NCBI GenBank assembly: GCA_947627685.1
Contig: CANQWZ010000083.1
Location: 1 to 5,634, forward strand
DNA from: an uncultured Bacilli bacterium
GTDB taxonomy: Bacteria; Bacillota_I; Bacilli_A; ML615J-28; CAG-313
Reading direction: 5' to 3'
DNA: 5,634 nucleotides
In this document: positions 1 through 5,634 of the stretch, one piece after another
Layout of the letters: every line of letters starts with the position of its first letter
Position numbering within the stretch: the stretch's first letter is position 1
Translations under genes and position numbers: made by a program
Notes under the pieces: generated by a model
The model's database searches: none
What the model was told of the DNA's origin: nothing
What the model saw: only the letters and a program-made list of their open reading frames with translations

Positions 1-2604
1 CATGAAACTTTCTTTTTACATGATGGCCCTCCATATGCTAATGGTAACATTCATATTGGTCATGCCATGAATAAAACTTTAAAAGACTTTATTATTAGAT
101 ATAAAACAATGAATGGTTTTTATGCTCCATATTTACCTGGATGGGATACACATGGTTTACCAATTGAAACCGCTCTTTCTAAAAATAAAAAAATTAATCG
201 TAAAGAAATGTCGATTGCAGTTTTTAGAGATCTTTGTGAAAAATATGCTTTAGAACAAGTTAACCTTCAAAAAGCTGGTTTCAAACGATTAGGAATTTTA
301 GGAGAATGGGATCACCCTTATCTTACTTTAACAAAAGCTTATGAGGCCGAACAAATTCGTTTGTTTGGTGCAATGGCTTCTAAAAATTTAATATACAAGG
401 GTTTAAAACCTGTTTATTGGTCACCATCTTCTGAAACAGCTTTAGCTGAGGCCGAAATTGAATATCATGATGTTAAAAGTAGTTCAATATATGTTGCCTT
501 CCCGGTTGTTGATGGTAAAAATGTTTTATCTAATAATTGCGAACTAGTTATATGGACGACTACGCCTTGGACAATGCCTGCTAATCTTGCTATTTGTGTA
601 TCTCCTAATATTGAATATGCGGTAGTAGAAGCAAGTAATCGTTATTTAGTAATCGCGACTGAATTAATTAATGATGTATGCCAAAAAATTGGTTTTCATG
701 AATATGCGGTTGTAAAACGCATGATGGGTAGTAAATTAGAAGGTATTATGTATAAACATCCTTTATATGATCGCATTTCACCAGTTATTTTGGGTGATCA
801 TGTAACGCTTGATGCCGGTACCGGACTTGTTCATACTGCGCCAGGACATGGTGAAGATGACTTTATTGTTGGTAAAAAATATGGTTTAGATATTTTATGC
901 CCAGTTGATAGTAAAGGCTATTTAACTAAAGAAGCTGGTGAATTTGCGGGCTTGTTTTACGAAGAAGCAAACACTGCTATCTTAAACCGTTTAAATGAAG
1001 AAAATGCTTTACTAAAAGAAATAGAAATCGTTCATAGTTATCCACATGATTGGCGTACTAAAAAACCGATTATCTTTAGAGCAACTTCACAATGGTTTGC
1101 TTCAATTGAAAACTTTAGAGAAGATATTCTAGAAGCTATTAAAACCGTTAAATGGGTACCAAATTGGGGTGAAATTAGAATTTCTAACATGATTAAAGAT
1201 CGTAGTGATTGGTGTATATCAAGACAAAGAGTTTGGGGTGTTCCAATTCCAATTTTTTACGCTGAAGATGAAACACCAATAATTGATCAAAAAGTTATTA
1301 ATCATGTAGCCGATTTATTTGCAAAATATGGTTCTAATATTTGGTTTGAAAAAGAAGCTAAAGATTTATTACCGGAAGGTTATACTAATCCACATAGTCC
1401 TAATAATAAGTTTACTAAAGAAAATGATATTATGGACGTATGGTTTGATTCAGGTACGAGTCATCATGCTGCTTTAAAATTAAAATATGGTGTTGACCAA
1501 GCTGATGTTTATTTAGAAGGTTCTGATCAATATCGGGGTTGGTTTAATTCAAGTCTAACAACTAGTGTTGCCTTAACTGGCAAAGCACCATATAAGACGG
1601 TTATTAGCCATGGCTTTACTCTTGATGGTCAAAATCAAAAAATGAGTAAATCACTTGGCAATACTTTAGATCCCGTTGCTTTATGTAAAGAATTTGGGGC
1701 TGATATTTTCCGTTTATGGGCTTCTAGTGTTGAATATCAAGCTGATGTTAAAATTAGTAAAGATTTATTAAAACAAGTAAGTGAGTCATATCGTAAAATT
1801 CGTAATACTTTTAGATTCTTGCTTGGTAACCTATTTGATTTTGATCCTCTTAAGGATAACATACCTTACGAAAAAATGCCTGAAATTGATCAATTTATGT
1901 TATGTAAATTAGATGAGGTTATTGACAATGTTCATATAGCTTATAATAATTATGAATTTTCGGAAGTGGTAAGAGAAGTTCTTAATTTTATGACTAATGA
2001 ATTATCAAGTTTTTATTTAGATTTTACTAAAGATGTCCTTTATATTGAAGAAGCTACCTCACTTGCTAGAAGAAGTATTCAAACAGTTTACTATACTGTT
2101 TTAAAGGCTTTAGTAACTTTACTTACACCAATAATTCCTCATACAGCTGAAGAAGTTTATAGTTACATGCCAGGTGATAAACTTGCAAGTGTTTATTTAT
2201 GTGATATGGCCCAAGCAAGTCACTATAAAGCTAGCAAAGAATTACTTGCTAAATACGAACAATTAATGCTAGTTAGAGATGATGTTTTAAAAGCGCTAGA
2301 AGAAGCACGTAGTGAAAAAATTATTGGTAAAAGTTTAAATGCTAATGTCATTTTTTACCCTACCGATAAAGTTGCTAAATTGTTAACAACTATCAAAGTC
2401 AATTTAAAACAAATTTTTATCGTTTATGATTTTGTTGTTTCAACAAGTGATTTAGATGCTAAAGTTTATCCATCAGGCAAAATCAAAGTTCTTCAAGCAG
2501 ATGGTATGACTTGTAGCAGATGTTGGCAAATTGTGCCATCACTAAATCCTGATGAACTTTGTCCAAGATGTGCTGAAGTAGTAAAAAAATTAAAAAATAA
2601 TTAA
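1..2604 (+). CDS. ileS: Isoleucyl-tRNA synthetase (5'-truncated by window edge)
   Basis: This cytoplasmic class Ia synthetase charges tRNA-Ile with isoleucine using ATP and edits mischarged valine. The frame is open from base 1, so the gene begins upstream. The ATG at 67 is internal, because starting there would cut off the HIGH signature. In visible numbering (867 residues), HIGH is residues 18-21 after the PPYANG segment. The CP1 editing domain shows WTTTPWT at 185-191 and HTAPGHGEDD at 278-287. DWCISRQ is at 403-409, the isoleucine/adenylate site region EGSDQYRGWF at 506-515, and KMSKS at 547-551. The anticodon-binding domain follows. The C-terminus carries a four-cysteine zinc finger (Cys838, Cys841, Cys854, Cys857). 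By comparison with B. subtilis and E. coli IleRS, about 45 N-terminal residues are missing, giving a full length near 910. All catalytic motifs look intact, so this is a functional, ordinary bacterial-type enzyme. A T-box leader, common upstream of Firmicutes ileS, would lie outside the window. Confidence 0.98.
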   Translation, partial: HETFFLHDGPPYANGNIHIGHAMNKTLKDFIIRYKTMNGFYAPYLPGWDTHGLPIETALSKNKKINRKEMSIAVFRDLCEKYALEQVNLQKAGFKRLGILGEWDHPYLTLTKAYEAEQIRLFGAMASKNLIYKGLKPVYWSPSSETALAEAEIEYHDVKSSSIYVAFPVVDGKNVLSNNCELVIWTTTPWTMPANLAICVSPNIEYAVVEASNRYLVIATELINDVCQKIGFHEYAVVKRMMGSKLEGIMYKHPLYDRISPVILGDHVTLDAGTGLVHTAPGHGEDDFIVGKKYGLDILCPVDSKGYLTKEAGEFAGLFYEEANTAILNRLNEENALLKEIEIVHSYPHDWRTKKPIIFRATSQWFASIENFREDILEAIKTVKWVPNWGEIRISNMIKDRSDWCISRQRVWGVPIPIFYAEDETPIIDQKVINHVADLFAKYGSNIWFEKEAKDLLPEGYTNPHSPNNKFTKENDIMDVWFDSGTSHHAALKLKYGVDQADVYLEGSDQYRGWFNSSLTTSVALTGKAPYKTVISHGFTLDGQNQKMSKSLGNTLDPVALCKEFGADIFRLWASSVEYQADVKISKDLLKQVSESYRKIRNTFRFLLGNLFDFDPLKDNIPYEKMPEIDQFMLCKLDEVIDNVHIAYNNYEFSEVVREVLNFMTNELSSFYLDFTKDVLYIEEATSLARRSIQTVYYTVLKALVTLLTPIIPHTAEEVYSYMPGDKLASVYLCDMAQASHYKASKELLAKYEQLMLVRDDVLKALEEARSEKIIGKSLNANVIFYPTDKVAKLLTTIKVNLKQIFIVYDFVVSTSDLDAKVYPSGKIKVLQADGMTCSRCWQIVPSLNPDELCPRCAEVVKKLKNN

Positions 2605-2610
2605 TATCAA

Positions 2611-2616
2611 AAGGAG
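2611..2616 (+). promoter_or_regulatory. Ribosome binding site of the unknown gene
   Basis: AAGGAG lies 9 bases before the ATG at 2626, inside the 21-base gap after the ileS stop. It is a near-ideal Shine-Dalgarno sequence. It fixes the start of the unrecognised gene and supports that gene being really translated. Confidence 0.85.
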
Positions 2617-2625
2617 ATTGGTGAT

Positions 2626-3483
2626 ATGATAATATATTTTTTTAAAGATCGTAGTAAAGAAAGAGTTGATTTTGGTCAATTGATTGATGAATATTTTGAT
2701 AAAATAGAAAACACCTATATTACTTCTAATGATGATGAATTTGTAGCAACTTTTAATATTCCTCATTTTGATTGCTCATATCGTTATCTAATCACTAAAC
2801 GTTCAAGAGTTACCAGTTTGTATCGTTTAAATCCTAATTTTGTAAATACTTTTTTACTATGTGAATTACCAGATGATGTGCCTTTATTTATCATGCGCCT
2901 CATGCTAAAACAAATTGATGAATTATGTCGTCTTTTCGATTTTGCAATATATCATGAAAAAATTGATAACATAACCAATTTTAATATGTTCGAACTAATT
3001 GAGGTTTTAACTAAAGAAAGAACTAAATATTTAAATGATCATCCTGAAGTTGTTAAATATCAAGTTGATCAAGACTTATTAAATGAAGTTTGTATGTATC
3101 AATCATTAATTGATGAACTTCCAAGTGTTGTTAAAGATGATATTGTTGCTAATCCTTATATTGTTTTAAAAGATAGCGAAAATCATATTTACTTTAGTGT
3201 TAATTGGCATGTAGGTATGCCTACTACCTTTCCTCCACATTTAGATTTTGTTCACGTTGAAGAAGAAGAAAATTTAGTTAATTTAGTACCAATTCAAACT
3301 TTCTATAAATATGTTCAAAGAAATATGTATGAAATTAAAGATGGTTCAATCGGTATTGAAATAAGATATTTAAATGAAAATAGTAGTTTAAAATCGCGTA
3401 AGTATATTAAAAAAATGCGTAAAGCGGTTATATCAACCTTTAACTTTGATGTTATCAAAATAACTGACTTAATTGAAAAATAA
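2626..3483 (+). CDS. Conserved-looking hypothetical protein, 285 aa, function unknown
   Basis: I do not recognise this protein. It is a complete reading frame with a strong Shine-Dalgarno (AAGGAG), a TAA stop, and the same A/T-ending codon preference as its neighbours, so it is very likely a real gene. I see no signal peptide, no convincing membrane helix, no nucleotide-binding loop and no cysteine cluster suggesting metal binding. It looks like a soluble cytoplasmic protein. The N-terminal ~75 residues look mixed and possibly beta-rich. A helical middle with many Leu, Asp and Glu spans roughly residues 80-175. A second beta-like part around 176-240 contains Trp194-His195, a short Pro-rich turn (TTFPPH) and the acidic run EEEE at 212-215. 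The C-terminus is basic, with several Lys/Arg around 255-270. It sits 21 bases after ileS and 24 bases before deoC, so it is probably co-transcribed with both. Context alone does not reveal a function. Confidence 0.85.
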   Translation: MIIYFFKDRSKERVDFGQLIDEYFDKIENTYITSNDDEFVATFNIPHFDCSYRYLITKRSRVTSLYRLNPNFVNTFLLCELPDDVPLFIMRLMLKQIDELCRLFDFAIYHEKIDNITNFNMFELIEVLTKERTKYLNDHPEVVKYQVDQDLLNEVCMYQSLIDELPSVVKDDIVANPYIVLKDSENHIYFSVNWHVGMPTTFPPHLDFVHVEEEENLVNLVPIQTFYKYVQRNMYEIKDGSIGIEIRYLNENSSLKSRKYIKKMRKAVISTFNFDVIKITDLIEK

Positions 3484-3496
3484 AAGATTTGAAAAT

Positions 3497-3502
3497 AGGT
3501 GA
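3497..3502 (+). promoter_or_regulatory. Ribosome binding site deciding the deoC start
   Basis: AGGTGA matches the anti-Shine-Dalgarno end of 16S rRNA and lies 5 bases before the ATG at 3508. An in-frame GTG at 3499 overlaps this same site and has no good Shine-Dalgarno of its own at a suitable distance. The site therefore argues for ATG 3508 as the true start. Confidence 0.85.
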
Positions 3503-3507
3503 TTTTT

Positions 3508-4170
3508 ATGCAAATAAATAAATATATAGATCATACATTATTAAAGGCTACTGCGACTAGTGAAGATATTAAAAGAATTTGTGAAGAAGCCAAAACTTAT
3601 GATTTTAAAAGTGTATGTGTAAATCCTGCTAATGTAAAATTAGCTAAAGAATTACTAAATGGTACTGATGTATTAGTATGTACCGTAATTGGTTTTCCTC
3701 TTGGTGCTAATACCAAAGAAATTAAAGCTTTTGAAACAATGGATGCTATTCGTAATGGTGCTGATGAAATTGATATGGTAATCAATATTGGCAAAGCTAA
3801 AGAACATGATTTTGCATATGTCGAAAACGAAATCAAAATGGTTGTTGCGGCGAGCGCCGGCAAAACTGTCAAAGTTATTATTGAAACTTGCTATTTAACA
3901 GATGATGAAAAGGTTAGTTGTTGCCTTGCTGCGAAAAATGCTCATGCTACTTTTGTTAAAACTTCAACAGGTTTTGGTAGTGGGGGTGCAACAGCTAGTG
4001 ATGTTCTTTTAATGCGTAAAACAGTTGGTGAAGAAATGGGTGTTAAAGCCAGCGGTGGTATTAAAAATAAAGCCGATTTAGAATTAATGATTGAAAATGG
4101 TGCGACAAGAATCGGGGCATCAAGTGGCGTTGCCATTATGGAAAGTACTACACACGATAGTGATTATTAG
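3508..4170 (+). CDS. deoC: Deoxyribose-phosphate aldolase
   Basis: This is a cytoplasmic class I aldolase of deoxynucleoside catabolism. It cleaves 2-deoxyribose-5-phosphate to acetaldehyde and glyceraldehyde-3-phosphate through a lysine Schiff base. With the start at ATG 3508 the product is 220 residues, the usual size for the short bacterial form. It opens with YIDHTLLK, the family's N-terminal signature. The catalytic set is present: Asp89 in ADEIDMVINIG (E. coli Asp102), Lys151 in FVKTSTGFG (Schiff-base lysine, E. coli Lys167) and Lys180 in VKASGG (E. coli Lys201). The phosphate-binding loop is GASSG with Ser205-Ser206. The last residue is Tyr220, after a short polar tail, matching the C-terminal tyrosine (E. 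coli Tyr259) known to assist catalysis. The longer version from GTG 3499 would add only three residues and use bases inside the Shine-Dalgarno. The deoD start follows after 8 bases, so the two are almost certainly co-transcribed and act in one pathway. Confidence 0.97.
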   Translation: MQINKYIDHTLLKATATSEDIKRICEEAKTYDFKSVCVNPANVKLAKELLNGTDVLVCTVIGFPLGANTKEIKAFETMDAIRNGADEIDMVINIGKAKEHDFAYVENEIKMVVAASAGKTVKVIIETCYLTDDEKVSCCLAAKNAHATFVKTSTGFGSGGATASDVLLMRKTVGEEMGVKASGGIKNKADLELMIENGATRIGASSGVAIMESTTHDSDY

Positions 4171-4178
4171 AGGGAATT

Positions 4179-4898
4179 ATGTTAAAAAAAACACCACATA
4201 TAGAAGTCTGTGAAGAAGGAAAAATTGCTAAAATTGTTTTGATGCCTGGTGATCCTTTACGTGCTGAATATATTGCGAAAACATATTTAAAAGATGTTGA
4301 ATGCTTTAATAAAGTTCGGGGTATGTATGGCTTTACCGGAACTTATAATGGTAAAAAAATATCGGTTATGGGTTCGGGAATGGGCATGCCAAGTATAGGT
4401 ATTTATGCGTATGAACTTTTTAAATTTTATGGGGTCGAAAAAATTATTAGAATTGGTTCAGCAGGCGCTTATGATCCAAACTTAAAGTTATTTGATATTG
4501 TTGTAGTTAAAGAAGCATATAGTGAATCAACCTTTGCTTATACCCAAGCCAAAGAAACAAAAGATGTTATTGCGTCAAGCGCTGCTTTAACAAAAGATAT
4601 TTTAGATCTTGCTCAAAAATTAAAAATAGCTACTCACTATGAAAGAATTCATTCCTCAGATGTTTTCTACCGTGAGGGTGATTCAATTGTTAACCATATG
4701 TATCAAGATAAAAAATGCGTATGTGTTGAAATGGAATCTTTTGCTTTATTCCATATTGCCAATGTTCTAAAAAAAGAAGCAGCTTGTATTTTAACCATTT
4801 CTGATTCTTTAGTAACCCATCAAGAGACATCTTCTGATGAACGTCAAACCGCTTTTAATCAAATGATTAAATTAGCTTTAGAAATTGTTAATAAATAG
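4179..4898 (+). CDS. deoD: Purine nucleoside phosphorylase, DeoD type
   Basis: This is a cytoplasmic, normally hexameric enzyme that reversibly phosphorolyses purine ribo- and deoxyribonucleosides to free base plus (deoxy)ribose-1-phosphate. At 239 residues it matches E. coli DeoD in length and aligns by eye along nearly all of it. Visible landmarks are TPH with His7 (E. coli His4, contributed to the neighbouring subunit's site), MPGDPLR with Gly24 and Arg28, VRGMYGFTG with Arg47, and RIGSAGA with Arg91 and Ser94 for phosphate. The sugar-binding VEMES has Glu184-Met185-Glu186. The catalytic Asp209 lies in ISDS (E. coli Asp204) and Arg222 in DERQTAFN (E. coli Arg217). The key residues argue for a true DeoD, not a uridine phosphorylase or MTA/SAH nucleosidase. 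The start ATG at 4179 follows an AGAGGG Shine-Dalgarno at 4169-4174. It is the last gene before a strong terminator. Together with deoC it forms a purine deoxynucleoside salvage/catabolic pair. The linking phosphopentomutase (deoB) is not in this window. Confidence 0.97.
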   Translation: MLKKTPHIEVCEEGKIAKIVLMPGDPLRAEYIAKTYLKDVECFNKVRGMYGFTGTYNGKKISVMGSGMGMPSIGIYAYELFKFYGVEKIIRIGSAGAYDPNLKLFDIVVVKEAYSESTFAYTQAKETKDVIASSAALTKDILDLAQKLKIATHYERIHSSDVFYREGDSIVNHMYQDKKCVCVEMESFALFHIANVLKKEAACILTISDSLVTHQETSSDERQTAFNQMIKLALEIVNK

Positions 4899-4901
4899 TA
4901 T

Positions 4902-4936
4902 AACGCTTGGTTGGCTTTTGCTGACCAAGAGTTTTT
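4902..4936 (+). terminator. Rho-independent terminator after deoD
   Basis: A 10-bp stem pairs 4906-4915 (CTTGGTTGGC) with 4920-4929 (GCTGACCAAG). It includes two G-U wobble pairs and closes on a TTTT loop at 4916-4919. After two bases a TTTTT run follows at 4932-4936. The base can extend past one G/A mismatch by three more pairs (AAC at 4902-4904 with GTT at 4931-4933). It begins 4 bases after the deoD stop, so it most likely ends the ileS-unknown-deoC-deoD transcript. Confidence 0.88.
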
Positions 4937-4955
4937 ACTTTATAAATATTATCAT

Positions 4956-4984
4956 AGTTTATAATAGAAAATTTTGGGTATAAT
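4956..4984 (+). promoter_or_regulatory. Probable sigma-A-type promoter of the ymfF-like gene
   Basis: A perfect -10 hexamer TATAAT lies at 4979-4984, 47 bases before the ATG at 5032 and downstream of the terminator. The -35 region at the correct distance (about 4956-4961, AGTTTA) is a poor match to TTGACA. A second perfect TATAAT lies at 4960-4965 and could be an alternative -10, also without a clear -35. Transcription from the proximal box would start near 4991. In A+T-rich DNA such hexamers arise by chance, but placement between a terminator and the next gene supports it. Confidence 0.55.
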
Positions 4985-5018
4985 AAACATAACCTTTTAT
5001 TTATCAATCATTCTTTTG

Positions 5019-5024
5019 AAAGGA
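5019..5024 (+). promoter_or_regulatory. Ribosome binding site of the ymfF-like gene
   Basis: AAAGGA lies 7 bases before the ATG at 5032 and fixes the start of a gene whose stop is outside the window. The upstream bases 4993-4999 could pair with 5017-5023, overlapping this site. Confidence 0.8.
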
Positions 5025-5031
5025 AACACAT

Positions 5032-5634
5032 ATGGCAAAATTAGTTATCAATAAAATGACCAAACCAGGTTATACCTTATATCATATACCAAATAAAAAA
5101 TTTAAAACTTTTACAATTGGTGCTTATTTTTTTAGACATCTTAACAAAGATGGTCTAGTTGAAAGTTCCATTTTAAGTAATATGTTGATGAAATATAATC
5201 AAAATTATCCATCGGAACGCTCCCTTAGCAGGCATTTAGAACAGATGTATGGTATGAATTTATTTGTGGGCTTAAGTCGTATAGGCCTTGTTAATAATAT
5301 GAGTTTTATAATTAGATCAATAAACGATAAATTCATAAATGATGATAGCATAAACTTGTTTAAAGAAGCAGTGATATTATTAAATGATACCATTAATAAA
5401 CCATATTTTAATGAAGAATTTTTTAAGCTTGAAAAAAACTTATTAATTGAAGATATTATGCGTGCTTACGATAATAAAAATCAAGATGCTACTTTAAAAT
5501 TTGTCGAAGCCATGTATCAAAATGAAACTTGTAGATACTCGGTGGCTTCATCCTTAGAGCATGCTAAAGAGGTTGATTTACCAAATATTATTGATGAATA
5601 TAATGATTTATTAAAAGCTCAAAAAGTTTTTTAT
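5032..5634 (+). CDS. ymfF: YmfF-type M16-family peptidase-like protein (3'-truncated by window edge)
   Basis: The frame is open from ATG 5032 to the last base (201 codons, no stop), so this is the N-terminal part of a gene continuing to the right. The sequence resembles the B. subtilis YmfF group of insulinase/M16-like proteins, usually around 420 residues. Features fitting this are an N-terminal beta segment ending in NKKFKTFTIGAYF (residues 21-33), the YPSERSL...LEQMYGMNL stretch at 59-77, a NKPYF motif in the middle, and a helix with LEKNLLIEDI followed by a Tyr-Asp-Asn-Lys turn. At the position where active M16 peptidases carry the zinc motif HxxEH there is SSILSNM (about 45-51), so this subunit is predicted to be non-catalytic. 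In B. subtilis ymfF is followed by ymfH, the catalytic-type partner, which would be expected just outside the window. The family is annotated as associated with 5-aminopentanol modification of elongation factor P. That role is by association and I cannot confirm it here. The gene appears to be transcribed separately from deoD. Confidence 0.82.
   Translation, partial: MAKLVINKMTKPGYTLYHIPNKKFKTFTIGAYFFRHLNKDGLVESSILSNMLMKYNQNYPSERSLSRHLEQMYGMNLFVGLSRIGLVNNMSFIIRSINDKFINDDSINLFKEAVILLNDTINKPYFNEEFFKLEKNLLIEDIMRAYDNKNQDATLKFVEAMYQNETCRYSVASSLEHAKEVDLPNIIDEYNDLLKAQKVFY

Noticed and set aside
67..2604. ATG at 67 as the start of ileS
   Set aside because: The same frame is open to base 1 and encodes the DGPPYANG...HIGH signature just upstream, so the gene starts before the window.
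3597..3872. Minus-strand open frame of 91 codons
   Set aside because: It lies fully inside deoC on the opposite strand, lacks family resemblance, and looks like a shadow of the coding strand.
3942..4136. Minus-strand open frame of 64 codons
   Set aside because: It is opposite the conserved catalytic part of deoC and has no independent support.
4899..5031. Small RNA or riboswitch in the intergenic gap
   Set aside because: The gap is only 133 bases and is explained by a terminator, promoter boxes and a ribosome binding site. No recognisable riboswitch core or T-box motif is visible.
5205..5393. Minus-strand open frame of 62 codons
   Set aside because: It is opposite the ymfF-like coding region, whose + strand frame is continuous with a ribosome binding site and family resemblance.
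1..5634. A novel defence, toxin-antitoxin or mobile system
   Set aside because: Four of five genes belong to recognisable housekeeping or M16-like families. I saw no transposase, inverted-repeat ends, array of direct repeats, or change in base composition.

Overview
The window is strongly A+T-rich, gene-dense, and carries genes only on the + strand. The gene set and the Shine-Dalgarno sites (AAGGAG, AGGTGA, AAAGGA) point to a low-GC Firmicutes/Bacilli-type bacterium, possibly one of the uncultured reduced Bacilli/Mollicutes-related lineages. All 17 tryptophans in the complete or partial ORFs are TGG, and no in-frame TGA occurs in any of the five genes. A Mycoplasma/Spiroplasma-type code (TGA = Trp) is therefore unlikely. 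The exact lineage cannot be fixed from this sequence alone.

Layout: (1) positions 1-2604, isoleucyl-tRNA synthetase (ileS), missing its N-terminal ~45 residues off the left edge; (2) 2626-3483, a 285-residue protein I do not recognise; (3) 3508-4170, deoxyribose-phosphate aldolase (deoC), whose start I place at the ATG at 3508, not the upstream GTG; (4) 4179-4898, DeoD-type purine nucleoside phosphorylase (deoD); (5) 4899-5031, an intergenic region with a convincing intrinsic terminator, two TATAAT boxes and a Shine-Dalgarno site; (6) from 5032 off the right edge, the N-terminal 201 residues of a YmfF-type, M16-peptidase-like protein. That last gene has no stop codon inside the window.

The first four genes are separated by 21, 24 and 8 bases with no visible terminator between them, so they are probably one transcription unit ending at the hairpin at 4902-4936. 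DeoD and DeoC act in the same salvage/catabolic route. DeoD phosphorolyses purine (deoxy)nucleosides. After a phosphopentomutase step (not encoded here), DeoC splits deoxyribose-5-phosphate into acetaldehyde and glyceraldehyde-3-phosphate. Their position behind ileS and an uncharacterised gene looks like genome compaction more than a functional link. The ymfF-like gene starts a separate unit with its own promoter.

I found no mobile element, CRISPR array, RNA gene or toxin/defence system. The window is mostly ordinary housekeeping sequence. The parts most worth a second look are the unknown 285-residue protein, the ileS-deo arrangement and the leader of the last gene.
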